Shown: positions 9,235-17,095 of the stretch, piece after piece
How positions within the stretch are numbered: position 1 is the first letter of the stretch
Layout: every line of letters starts with the position of its first letter
Origin: Allokutzneria sp. A3M-2-11 16
Lineage (GTDB): Bacteria; Actinomycetota; Actinomycetes; Mycobacteriales; Pseudonocardiaceae
Reading direction: 5' to 3'
Assembly (NCBI RefSeq): GCF_024213555.1
Contig: NZ_JANAVO010000001.1
Span: 186,001-250,000 of the forward strand
DNA length: 64,000 nucleotides
Program-made: the position numbers and the translations under genes
Notes under the pieces: generated by a model
Seen by the model: the letters and a program-made list of their open reading frames with translations, nothing else
Databases searched by the model: none
What the model was told of the DNA's origin: nothing

Positions 9235-10213
9235 ACCATTCCCAGGTGATTCCGTGCACTCCGGGGACGCAATCGCTGTGCAGCGAGTGCACCATTCCCG
9301 AGCGGCCTATCAGCAACTCGTTGCGCACGTGGTCCGGAGTCTGCGCATTGTGCCTGCTGAACTCGAATACCCGGCGCGGAACCGCCGTGGGGTCGAAATG
9401 GACCTGGAGCAGGTACTCGCGGACGGGGTAGCGGGCCCGGCGGTCCGAGGACAGGGCGATCGCGCCGCCCTCCGGGAAGTCGATCTCGTACTCCACCACC
9501 GCGGTCTCACCGCGGTCGAGCATCCGGTCGAAGAGGATCTCGAAGACCAGGAAGCCGGACTCGTCGTCGGACCACACCCGGCCCAGTTCGCCGTACCGCA
9601 CGGTGATCACCGAGGGGATCTGCTGGTCCGGGTCGTCGCCTCGGAAGATCGCCACCACGCGGTCGATGCCGTCGCGCTCGGCGCGCAGCACCTGGCTGGT
9701 CACCACGCGGCGCTCGGTCCGGTCGGCGCCGATCCAGTACTGGTCCTTGATGGTCAGCCCGGTGACGTGTTCGTTGAGCCGGTCGCTGGCCTCGTCGAGG
9801 ACCCGCTCCAGCGCCCAGTGGTCGGTCCACAGCCGGTCGAAGGTCAGCGGGCGCGGCGACCCGGCCTGCCAGCGGCCCCGCGGACGACGCGGGCCGAGCA
9901 GGTTGAGCAGCGAGTTCGGCGGCAGCCGCAGCACCTCTTCGAGCAGCTCGACCGCCTTCAGCGATTCGATCCGCTCGGGGCGGCTGCGCCCGCGCTGCCA
10001 GTAGCTCAGGGTGGCCAGGCTGACCCGGACGCCGCGGGTCAGGAGGCGGGACTGCACGCGTTCCAGCGCGAGGCCGCTGCGGCGGATCGCGACGCGCAGC
10101 GCCTCGGAGAACGGGCCGGTGCGCAGCGCGGCCAGCAGTTCGGGATCGTCGATCTCGGCGATGGAGCGCGTGTCCGCACGCCCAGCGACCGGGGTGACCG
10201 AGTCGAGGGTCAT
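9233..10213 (-). CDS. Helix-turn-helix protein with unknown C-terminal domain
   Basis: A 326-residue protein. Residues about 35-85 form an XRE-like helix-turn-helix (SEALRVAIRRSGLALERVQS then VSLATLSYWQRGRSRPE). The remaining 230 residues have a beta-rich pattern (EILFDRMLDRGETAVVEYEI; YLLQVHFDPTAVPRRVFEF) that I do not recognise. The ATG at 10213 has GGGAGGA just upstream. It is probably a DNA-binding regulator with a sensory or partner-binding domain; no target can be named. The neighbours are convergent (protease) and upstream same-strand (rnj, which has its own terminator), so it is likely transcribed alone. Confidence 0.7.
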   Translation of the reverse strand: MTLDSVTPVAGRADTRSIAEIDDPELLAALRTGPFSEALRVAIRRSGLALERVQSRLLTRGVRVSLATLSYWQRGRSRPERIESLKAVELLEEVLRLPPNSLLNLLGPRRPRGRWQAGSPRPLTFDRLWTDHWALERVLDEASDRLNEHVTGLTIKDQYWIGADRTERRVVTSQVLRAERDGIDRVVAIFRGDDPDQQIPSVITVRYGELGRVWSDDESGFLVFEILFDRMLDRGETAVVEYEIDFPEGGAIALSSDRRARYPVREYLLQVHFDPTAVPRRVFEFSRHNAQTPDHVRNELLIGRSGMVHSLHSDCVPGVHGITWEW

Positions 10214-10415
10214 GGCTCCTCCCAGCCCGGCGGCGTCGCACGGCCGTCCAGGTGGGGAACTAGTTAACCTTGCCAACACACCGGAAACCAGTCCCGAACG
10301 CCTGGCAAACCTTTTCCAATATCCCCGTGACCAGCGACAATGCCGCCGCACGCCTGCGCCAACTGTGAAAATCACTGAAACAGACCCCGGCGTTCGGGGG
10401 TGGCGCTTCGGCCGT

Positions 10416-10450
10416 CCGCGTGGGCGCCGCGGGCACCGGCGCCCACGCGG
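10416..10450 (-). terminator. rnj terminator
   Basis: A perfect 13-bp stem (CCGCGTGGGCGCC with GGCGCCCACGCGG) and 9-base loop lie 6 bases downstream of the RNase J stop. There is no T-run, as is usual for high-GC actinobacterial terminators. Confidence 0.75.
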
Positions 10451-10456
10451 GCGGCG

Positions 10457-12175
10457 TCAGACGGGGATGACCGTCGGGACGATCATCGGGCGGCGGCGGT
10501 AGGTGTCGGCGACCCAGCGGCCGACCACCCGGCGCACGGCCTGGGCGATGCGGTGCGAGTCGGTGATGTTCTCCGCCTCGGTGCGCGCCAGCTCCATCTC
10601 CACCAGCGGCACCACCTGGTCCAGCGCCTTCGGGTCGTCGGAGAACCCGCGCCCGGAGATCGTCGGCGGGGCCACCGCGCGCCCGGTCGCGGCCTCGATG
10701 GCGATGGTGATCGAGATGAACCCGCCCTCGCCGAGCACCAGCCGGTCGGACAGCGTGGACTCGCCCACGTCGCCCACGGAGAGCCCGTCCACGTACACGT
10801 GCCCGACCTCGACCCGCCCGGTGATGGTGGCCTGGCCGTCGACCAGGTCCACGACGACGCCGTCCTCGGCGATCACCACGCGCTCCGGGGCCACGCCGGT
10901 GAGGATGGCCAGCTCGGCGTTGGCCCGCAGGTGGCGCCACTCGCCGTGCACCGGCATCACGTTGCTCGGCCGCACCGCGTTGTAGAGGTAGAGCAGCTCG
11001 CCCGCGGAGGCGTGCCCGGAGACGTGCACCTTCGCGTTGCCCTGGTGCACCACGTTCGCGCCGAGCCGGACCAGCCCGTTGACCACGCCGAACACCGCGT
11101 TCTCGTTGCCCGGGATCAGCGAGCTGGCCAGCACCACGGTGTCCCCGGCGCGGATGCTGATCTGCCGGTGCTCGCCGCGCGCCATCCTGGACAGCGCCGA
11201 CAGCGGCTCGCCCTGGGACCCGGTGGAGACGAACATGACCTTGTCCTCGGGCATGGCCATGGCCTCGTTGAGGTCCACCAGCAGCCCGTCCGGCACGTTG
11301 AGCAGGCCCAGCTCGGACGCGATGCCCATGTTGCGGACCATCGAGCGGCCGACGAAGGCGACCCGGCGACCGTGGTTCACCGCCACGTCGAGCACCTGCT
11401 GCACGCGGTGCACGTGGCTGGCGAAGCACGCGACGATCACCCGCTGGGTGGCCTTGCGGATCACGTTGTCCAGCACCGGGCCGATCTCGCGCTCCGGCGT
11501 GACGAACCCGGGCACCTCGGCGTTGGTGGAGTCGACCAGGAACAGGTCAACGCCCTCGTCGCCCAGCCGCGCGAAGCCCGCGAGGTCGGTCAGCCGCCCG
11601 TCCAGCGGCAGCTGGTCCAGCTTGATGTCACCGGTGTGCAGCACCACCCCGGCCGCGGTCTTGATCGCCACCGCCACCGCGTCCGGGATGGAGTGGTTCA
11701 CGGCGAAGAACTCGCAGTCGAACTGGCCGATCGCGTGGTGCTCGCCCTCCTTGACCTCGACCAGGCGCGGGGTCTGCCGGTGCTCCTTGCACTTGGCCGC
11801 CACCAGCGCCAGCGTCAGCCGGGAACCGTAGACCGGCAGGTCCGGCCGCAGCTTGAGCAGGAACGGCACCGCGCCGATGTGGTCCTCGTGCCCGTGGGTG
11901 AGCACCAGGCCGACGATGTCGTGCAGGCGCTGCTCCAGCGCGCGGAAGTCCGGCAGGATCAGGTCGACGCCCGGCTGCATGTCCTCCGGGAACAGCACGC
12001 CGCAGTCGACGATCATCATCTCGCCGGCGTGCTCGAAGACCGTCATGTTCCGGCCGACCTCGCCGATGCCGCCGAGCGCGACGACCCGGAGGCCGCCTTC
12101 CGGCAGCTTCGGGGGCGGGATGGGCGCGGTGGAACTGTGCATCTGCACGCGACTGGCAGCGGTCGGCGAAGTCAC
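10457..12175 (-). CDS. rnj: Ribonuclease J
   Basis: Metallo-beta-lactamase/beta-CASP ribonuclease with endo- and 5'-exonuclease activity in mRNA decay and rRNA maturation. The 572-residue product shows the zinc-binding HGHEDH (residues 94-99), the later GSQGEP and SGHASAGE loops of the beta-CASP domain, and a C-terminal domain. The GTG at 12175 overlaps the dapA stop as GTGA. This removes 106 upstream codons that merely read dapA in another frame. The dapA-rnj pairing is conserved in actinobacteria and implies co-translation. Confidence 0.95.
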   Translation of the reverse strand: MTSPTAASRVQMHSSTAPIPPPKLPEGGLRVVALGGIGEVGRNMTVFEHAGEMMIVDCGVLFPEDMQPGVDLILPDFRALEQRLHDIVGLVLTHGHEDHIGAVPFLLKLRPDLPVYGSRLTLALVAAKCKEHRQTPRLVEVKEGEHHAIGQFDCEFFAVNHSIPDAVAVAIKTAAGVVLHTGDIKLDQLPLDGRLTDLAGFARLGDEGVDLFLVDSTNAEVPGFVTPEREIGPVLDNVIRKATQRVIVACFASHVHRVQQVLDVAVNHGRRVAFVGRSMVRNMGIASELGLLNVPDGLLVDLNEAMAMPEDKVMFVSTGSQGEPLSALSRMARGEHRQISIRAGDTVVLASSLIPGNENAVFGVVNGLVRLGANVVHQGNAKVHVSGHASAGELLYLYNAVRPSNVMPVHGEWRHLRANAELAILTGVAPERVVIAEDGVVVDLVDGQATITGRVEVGHVYVDGLSVGDVGESTLSDRLVLGEGGFISITIAIEAATGRAVAPPTISGRGFSDDPKALDQVVPLVEMELARTEAENITDSHRIAQAVRRVVGRWVADTYRRRPMIVPTVIPV

Positions 12176-13098
12176 TGAGCGACCGCCTCCTCGGCGAGGT
12201 CGAGGCCGGCGGAGCGCAGGTCGGCGGCGAGGGCGTCGCGCTCGGCGGCGGTGGCGGGCGGGATGGGCAGTCTGGGTTCCCCGACGGGGAGGCCGCGCAG
12301 GCGCAGCGCTGTCTTGCTGAAGATCACACCCCCCAGTCTGCCGAACGCCGCGTAAACCGGCAGCAGGTCCCGGTTGATCTGGCGCGCCGCGGTGACGTCG
12401 CCGCGCTCGTGGGCGTCCAGCATCTCGCGCAGCCGCCCCGCGACCACGTGCCCGACGACGCTGACGACGCCGACCCCGCCCAGGGAGAACCACGGCAGGT
12501 TGATCATGTCGTCACCGGAGTAGAACGCCAGGTCGGTGCGGCTCATCACCTGGGTGCTCGCGTACAGGTCGCCCTTGGCGTCCTTCACCGCGACGATGTT
12601 CGGGTGCTCCGCGAGGCCGCAGAGCGTCTCCACTTCGATCGGCACCGCTGTTCGCCCGGGGATGTCGTAGAGCATCACCGGCAGCGACGTGGCGTCGGCA
12701 ACCGCCGAAAAGTGCGCGAACAGCCCGGTCTGCGCGGGCCGCGAGTAGTAGGGGGAGACCACCAGCAGCCCGTGCGCGCCCGCCTTCTCCATGGCGATGG
12801 CCTGCTGCACGCTGTGCGCGGTGTCGTTGGTGCCCGCGCCCGCGAGGATTCCGGCCTTGCCGCCGACCGCGTCGACCACCGCGCGGACCAGGTCCGCCTT
12901 CTCAGCGTCGGAGGTCGTCGGGCTCTCCCCGGTGGTGCCGTTGAGCACCAGCCCGTCGCAGCCCGACTCGATGAGGTGTACGGCGAGCTTCTGCGCCGCG
13001 TCCAGGTCCAGTTTCCCGGTCTCGGTGAACGGGGTGACCATGGCGGTGAGCACCCGTCCGAACGGGCGGCCTGGGGTTGCGGTGGGGCATCCGGTCAT
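12172..13098 (-). CDS. dapA: 4-hydroxy-tetrahydrodipicolinate synthase
   Basis: First committed step of lysine and diaminopimelate synthesis: condenses pyruvate with aspartate semialdehyde. The 308-residue TIM barrel shows the substrate loop NGTTGES (53-59), Tyr144 in LYDIPGRT, and Schiff-base Lys172 in NIVAVKDAKGD. Its length is normal for the family. It overlaps rnj by four bases and lies in the same gene block as dapB, though not adjacent to it. A half copy of the GTCTTCAAG element lies upstream of its start. Confidence 0.95.
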   Translation of the reverse strand: MTGCPTATPGRPFGRVLTAMVTPFTETGKLDLDAAQKLAVHLIESGCDGLVLNGTTGESPTTSDAEKADLVRAVVDAVGGKAGILAGAGTNDTAHSVQQAIAMEKAGAHGLLVVSPYYSRPAQTGLFAHFSAVADATSLPVMLYDIPGRTAVPIEVETLCGLAEHPNIVAVKDAKGDLYASTQVMSRTDLAFYSGDDMINLPWFSLGGVGVVSVVGHVVAGRLREMLDAHERGDVTAARQINRDLLPVYAAFGRLGGVIFSKTALRLRGLPVGEPRLPIPPATAAERDALAADLRSAGLDLAEEAVAQ

Positions 13099-13280
13099 GG
13101 CATGACGCTACCGCGCGACCTGCCTGGTCCACGCGGTGCGACCCCCTCGTGACCACGCTCTCCAGGGCCCCGCGCAATGCCTTCCGCCAAACGCCGCCGA
13201 GCCCCGCTTTTTCTCCGCCGCACCACGTGCTCCGCGCGCTGACTTTCCGTGTGAGCTACCCCGCGGCGGCCGAGGGGTTC

Positions 13281-13345
13281 GCCGGTCTTCAAGTACCCCC
13301 GACCCCCGCCCCCGAGGTCTCAAACCACGACCAACCCCCGGGTGG
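13281..13345. repeat. Half copy of GTCTTCAAG palindromic element (A)
   Basis: GCCGGTCTTCAAGTACCCCC at 13281-13300, followed by ACCCCCG-rich DNA and CCAACCCCCGG, matches the left arm of the complete elements at 14033, 33113, 47555 and 53386. The matching right arm is missing, so this looks like a decayed or truncated copy. It lies between the dapA start and the end of the next gene. Confidence 0.7.
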
Positions 13346-13376
13346 CGACGCTCCAGCGCGAGGTCCGGGCCTCGGG

Positions 13377-14003
13377 TCAGATGCCCCGGCTGAGTCCGTT
13401 GACCACCGCGATGGCCCGCTGCTCGCCCTCGAACTCCACCCGCACCGCGTCGCGGCCGAAAGCGTGCAGCAGCAGCTCGCCCGGCTCGCCGGTCAGCGTC
13501 ACCGTGCTCGGCCCGCGCTTCGCCGTGATCGCCGCGCCGTCCGGGCGCCGCAGCTCCACGCCCACCGGGCTGCGGCGGTAGTTCAACCGCGCCACCTTCT
13601 TGACGTTGCGCCACACCGCTTCGTCGCGGTTCGTGTCGGCCTGGCGCGGCTCCCACCCCGGGCCGCCGCGGCGGACATCTTCGTGGTGCACGAAGAACTC
13701 CGTGCCGTTGGCCGCCTCGTCGACGCCCGGCAGGGAGAAGGGTGACAGGGTCGGCGGGCCCGTGCGGACCAGCTCGACCAGCTCGCGCCAGGGCTTCGCG
13801 GCGTAACCCCGCTGCACGCGCTCGGTGTAGCCCGCCAGCGGGCCGATGAGAATCCCGGCCGCGGCGTCCGGCCTGCGCTCCCTGACCACGAGGTGCGCGG
13901 CGAGGTCCCTCGTCAGCCAGCCCCCGCAGAGCGTCGGCGCGTCCGGCCCGACCTCCTCGAACAGCTCGGACAGTGCACTTCGCTCATCCCGCGCGAGACC
14001 CAT
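13377..14003 (-). CDS. TIGR03085-type DinB/maleylpyruvate-isomerase fold protein
   Basis: A 208-residue actinobacterial protein of the DinB-like four-helix superfamily that includes mycothiol-dependent maleylpyruvate isomerase. Family-type features are LCGGWLTRDLAAHLVVRERR near the start, TEFFVHHEDVRR in the middle (candidate metal-binding histidines) and a C-terminal beta domain (GEPGELLLHAFGRDAV). Members are thought to bind a metal and possibly mycothiol; no reaction is established for this branch. Both flanks carry palindromic elements, so it is probably a single-gene transcript. Confidence 0.8.
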   Translation of the reverse strand: MGLARDERSALSELFEEVGPDAPTLCGGWLTRDLAAHLVVRERRPDAAAGILIGPLAGYTERVQRGYAAKPWRELVELVRTGPPTLSPFSLPGVDEAANGTEFFVHHEDVRRGGPGWEPRQADTNRDEAVWRNVKKVARLNYRRSPVGVELRRPDGAAITAKRGPSTVTLTGEPGELLLHAFGRDAVRVEFEGEQRAIAVVNGLSRGI

Positions 14004-14032
14004 GCACCCACCCTAAGCGCCCCCGGGGGTTC

Positions 14033-14194
14033 GCCGGTCTTCAAGCACACCCAACCCCCACCACCGGGAGTACGTACCCAATGTGGCATTTGTTTCGTCA
14101 GACGTAACGAAAGCCACATTGGGTACGCAAGCGTTCGGGGTTGGGGGCGGTTAGCGATCGTTGGCGGAGGGGTTCGTGGGACTTGAAGACCGGC
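14033..14194. repeat. GTCTTCAAG palindromic element, complete copy B
   Basis: Outer arms GCCGGTCTTCAAG (14033-14045) and CTTGAAGACCGGC (14182-14194) are exact complements. Inside lie CCAACCCCCACC and GGGGTTGGGGGCGGTTA, as in the other copies. The loop holds a second nested hairpin: GTACCCAATGTGGC at 14074-14087 with its exact complement at 14113-14126, plus inner TTTCGT/ACGAAA. The right arm contains the last codons and stop of the ACT-domain gene (14151). Confidence 0.85.
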
Positions 14195-14585
14195 CAACTT
14201 CGGCGTGCACACGATGGCCCGCGTTCTCCAAGGCGGTTATCGCGCGGTGGAGGTGCTCCTCGCGGACCATGAGGTGGTCGGTGTCGTAGGTGGACAACGC
14301 GAACAGCGGGACCCCGGCCTCGGCGAGCGGAGTGGACAGCGCGGCCATGATCCCGGTCAGCGCGAAGTCGAACGGGCCTCGCGCGGTGAGCAGCCGCCAG
14401 CCGCCCTCTGCCTCGTCAGCGGGCGGGGCGACCGCGGTCGGGCACACCACGGACAGTTCGTCCGGCGTTCTGGTGACCGACACGAACCCTTGTGCGGCAA
14501 GGACTTCCACCGGCGCGGGGGCGTCGGCGGCGAGCCGGAGAACGCTGTAGGGCTCCGACCGCAGATCCAGCTCCACAGCGTTCAC
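14151..14585 (-). CDS. ACT-domain protein
   Basis: A 144-residue protein with two ACT-like halves: an N-terminal strand-rich part (VELDLRSEPYSVLRLAADAP) and LTARGPFDFALTGIMAALST then GVPLFALSTYDTDHLMV. This is the pattern of small CASTOR/ACT amino-acid-binding proteins. The GTG at 14585 lies 8 bases after the thyX stop, with GAGGG upstream. The last 14 residues (a Ser/Pro/Asn-rich tail) and the TAA come from the palindromic element that ends the gene, so the native C-terminus may have been replaced. Ligand and target are unknown. Confidence 0.72.
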   Translation of the reverse strand: MNAVELDLRSEPYSVLRLAADAPAPVEVLAAQGFVSVTRTPDELSVVCPTAVAPPADEAEGGWRLLTARGPFDFALTGIMAALSTPLAEAGVPLFALSTYDTDHLMVREEHLHRAITALENAGHRVHAEVGRSSSPTNPSANDR

Positions 14586-14593
14586 CGTGTGGC

Positions 14594-15346
14594 TCAGCCC
14601 TCGGCGACCAGCGGGCTGGAGGCGACCTCGGTGCCGTCCGGCAGCGAGGAGATCTCGAAGTCGCTGAACACGTTCTCCGCGGCCTTCTGCAGGTGCCGCA
14701 GGCATTCCACGGCGAGCGCGCGGATCTCCACGTCGGCGTGCTCGGTGGCGCGCATCGCGATGAAGTGCCGCCAGGCCCGGTAGTTGCCGGTCACCACGAT
14801 GCGGGTCTCGGTGGCGTTGGGCAGGATCGCGCGGGCGGCCTGGCGAGCCTGCTTGCGGCGCAGGGTCGCGTTCGAGACGTCGGCGAACTTCTTCTCCAGC
14901 CCGGCGAGCAGCTCGTTGTACGCCGCCACGCTGGCCTCGGCCGCCTTGGCGAACATCTCGTGCAGCTCGGGGTCGTCGGCGATGACGTCCGGCTCGACCA
15001 TGGCCGCGTCCGACTCGGGCACGTAGCGCTGCGACAGCTGCGAGTACGAGAAGTGCCGGTGCCGGATCAGCTCGTGGGTGAGCGAGCGGGACATGCCGGT
15101 CAGGTAGAAGCTCACCGACCCGTGCTCCAGCACGGAGAGGTGACCCACCTCCAGGATGTGCCGCAGGTACCCGGCGTTGGTCGCGGTCCTGGGGTTGGGC
15201 TTGCGCCAGGACTGGTAGCACGCCCGCCCGGCGAACTCCGCCAGCGCCTGGCCGCCGTCGGCGTCGGTGGACCAGGGCACCTCGGCGGGCGGGAAGAACT
15301 CCGTCTTGGCGATGAGTTGCACCTTCGGGGACACCGTCTGCGCCAT
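14594..15346 (-). CDS. thyX: FAD-dependent thymidylate synthase ThyX
   Basis: Makes dTMP from dUMP with methylene-tetrahydrofolate, FAD and NADPH. The 250-residue protein carries the ThyX signature [14 protein letters not shown] at 95-108 (RHRX7S) and the downstream [19 protein letters not shown] substrate region. It diverges from the ribbon-helix-helix gene, and the 119-bp shared promoter region contains the TGRCGYCA array, so that regulator may also affect thyX. It is followed closely by the ACT-domain gene. Confidence 0.95.
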   Translation of the reverse strand: MAQTVSPKVQLIAKTEFFPPAEVPWSTDADGGQALAEFAGRACYQSWRKPNPRTATNAGYLRHILEVGHLSVLEHGSVSFYLTGMSRSLTHELIRHRHFSYSQLSQRYVPESDAAMVEPDVIADDPELHEMFAKAAEASVAAYNELLAGLEKKFADVSNATLRRKQARQAARAILPNATETRIVVTGNYRAWRHFIAMRATEHADVEIRALAVECLRHLQKAAENVFSDFEISSLPDGTEVASSPLVAEG

Positions 15347-15414
15347 GCCTTGCCCTTTGTTCGCCGCGATTCTGCCGTCGTCAACCCTAAGCCAGAGGAT
15401 TCGATCTCCAATCG

Positions 15415-15466
15415 TGGCGTCACCGCTTCCTTGACTGACGTCACAAGTGACGCCATAGTGACGTCA
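15415..15466. promoter_or_regulatory. Operator-like array of TGRCGYCA octamers
   Basis: Four 8-base palindrome-like sites lie in 52 bp: TGGCGTCA (15415), TGACGTCA (15436), TGACGCCA (15448) and TGACGTCA (15459), the last overlapping the ATG of the ribbon-helix-helix gene. Start-to-start spacings are 21, 12 and 11 bases, about one or two helical turns. Tandem sites at helical spacing are typical of Arc/CopG-type repressors, so autoregulation is the likely meaning. Confidence 0.65.
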
Positions 15467-16044
15467 TGGACCTCACGCCCTACATCGCCGCACTTCGCGA
15501 GGATCTCGCCACCGCGGCGTCGGCCGGGGACGAGCAGACCAGGCGGACCGCGGCCGTGCTCTCCGCCGCGCTGGAGCCCGCGGCCCGGCTCGCCATCATG
15601 AACGCGCTGTCCGACCTCGCCGCCCAGGTCACCGCCGCCCAGGACGAGCACGTCGTCGAGGTCCGGCTGCGCGGCCGCGACGTCGAGGTGGTGACCAGCC
15701 CGGTCCACGCCCCGCGCCCGAGGCCCGAGCCCAAGGCCACCCCGGAGCCCGAGCCCTCGGCGGAGGCCGAGGAGGAACCGGAGGAGCCGAAGGACGAGAC
15801 ACCGCTGAAATCCGCCTTCGACGACGCCACCGGCAACATCAGCCGGGTCACCCTACGGATGGTCGACGAGATCAAGTCCAAGGCCGAGAAGGCCGCCGCG
15901 TCGCAGGGCGTGTCGCTGAACAGCTGGATGGGCTACGCGGTGCGCAGCGCGCTGCAGAACCGGGCCAACAACCAGCAGAAGGCCCGGCGCGAGCAGGAAC
16001 AGCCGGAGACCGGCGAACGCATCCGCGGCTGGGTTCGTGGCTGA
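15466..16044 (+). CDS. Ribbon-helix-helix DNA-binding protein, likely autoregulator
   Basis: A 192-residue protein in three parts. The N-terminal helical region (1-75) includes RLAIMNALSDLAAQV. An acidic, Pro/Glu-rich linker follows (about 80-112). The C-terminal ribbon-helix-helix (about 126-164) has the strand SRVTLRM, helix VDEIKSKAEKAAASQG, a turn at VSLNSW and a second helix, then a basic tail. It resembles the Arc/HicB C-terminal DNA-binding fold. The DUF4097 gene follows 19 bases downstream and is probably co-transcribed. The TGRCGYCA array overlaps its start. The targets are inferred, not shown. Confidence 0.7.
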   Translation: MDLTPYIAALREDLATAASAGDEQTRRTAAVLSAALEPAARLAIMNALSDLAAQVTAAQDEHVVEVRLRGRDVEVVTSPVHAPRPRPEPKATPEPEPSAEAEEEPEEPKDETPLKSAFDDATGNISRVTLRMVDEIKSKAEKAAASQGVSLNSWMGYAVRSALQNRANNQQKARREQEQPETGERIRGWVRG

Positions 16045-16063
16045 GGCCAGGGGGAGAGACGAG

Positions 16064-16984
16064 ATGAACGAGTCCACCACCAGCACCGAGCACGGCGTCG
16101 TCCGCCAGCACGAGTTCGTCACCAACCGGCCCGCCGAGGTCGAGGTGCACGTCAACGCGGGCCGGGTCGACGTCGAGCTGGTCGGCGACCACGGCGCCTC
16201 GGTGACCGTGCGCCGCCTGACCGAGGGCGGGGACACCCTGGTCAACGGCCTGTCCGGGCTCTTCAACTGGGTCAACTCGCAGTTCGTCGGCGGCGAGCAG
16301 GACGCGCCGACCGACGAGGCGGTGAAGCAGACCCGGGTCGAGCAGACCGGCAACCGGCTCGTGGTGCGCGGCCCGCAGGGCATGCCGCTGCGAGTGGTGC
16401 CGCTGTCCATCGTGGTGCGCGTGCCCAGGGGCTCCCACGTGAACGTCACCACCGGCTCCGCCGCCGTGAACCTGACCGGCGCGACCGGCGCCGCCGCCGG
16501 GCGGATCGACCTGACCACCTCCAGCGGTGACGTCACCGTGGACCGCACCGACGGCAGCACCAACGTCCAGACCGGCACCGGCACCGTCCGCCTCGGCCCC
16601 GTGCACGGCACGCTCCGGGCGAAGAGCGGCAACGGCGCGCTGGAGATCTCCGCCGTCCACGGCCCCAGCAAGCTCGTCACCACCGGCGGCGACGTGTGGC
16701 TCGGCGCGGTGCAGCACGACGTCGAGGTCCGCACCGGCAGCGGCGACCTCACCGTGGCCGACGCCGCTTCCGGCCGCGTCCACCTCGCCAGCGGCTCCGG
16801 CTCGCTCCGAATCGGTGTGCGCCAAGGCATCGTGGCCGAGCTCGACCTGCTGTCGGTCTCCGGCGAGGCACGCAGCGAGCTGCCCGTGTTCGAGGAACGC
16901 CAGTCCGGCTGGGACAACCCCGCGCTGCGCATCGAGGGCCGCACCGCCTCCGGCAACGTCCTCGTCACCACCTCGGTCAGCTAG
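16064..16984 (+). CDS. DUF4097-type beta-repeat protein
   Basis: A 306-residue protein without signal peptide or membrane segment. After an N-terminal beta sandwich (about 20-70), it has a run of Thr/Ser/Gly repeats of the form TxSGxVxV (TTSSGDVTVDR, TGTGTVRLG, SGNGALEIS, TTGGDVWLG, TGSGDLTV, SGSGSLRI) that forms a right-handed beta-helix or beta-roll, as in DUF4097 proteins. The ATG at 16064 has GGGGAGAG upstream. Pairing with the ribbon-helix-helix gene suggests a two-gene unit. The role is unknown; family members often accompany envelope-stress regulators. Confidence 0.75.
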   Translation: MNESTTSTEHGVVRQHEFVTNRPAEVEVHVNAGRVDVELVGDHGASVTVRRLTEGGDTLVNGLSGLFNWVNSQFVGGEQDAPTDEAVKQTRVEQTGNRLVVRGPQGMPLRVVPLSIVVRVPRGSHVNVTTGSAAVNLTGATGAAAGRIDLTTSSGDVTVDRTDGSTNVQTGTGTVRLGPVHGTLRAKSGNGALEISAVHGPSKLVTTGGDVWLGAVQHDVEVRTGSGDLTVADAASGRVHLASGSGSLRIGVRQGIVAELDLLSVSGEARSELPVFEERQSGWDNPALRIEGRTASGNVLVTTSVS

Positions 16985-17095
16985 CGCCATCTCGCTCGTT
17001 CCCTCGAACACCACCCCGGCTGCATATTGGCGTTCACCCGACTAACCGGCGACGACGCCACCGAGGGGCGTCCTCAGCCGTTGGCACGTGCTGAA

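Noticed and set aside
12176-12493. N-terminal extension of RNase J
   Set aside because: These codons read dapA out of frame; the GTGA overlap gives a natural start.
15436-15466. TGACGTCA sites as a CRE-like eukaryotic motif
   Set aside because: The resemblance is coincidental; in this context a bacterial ribbon-helix-helix operator is the sensible reading.
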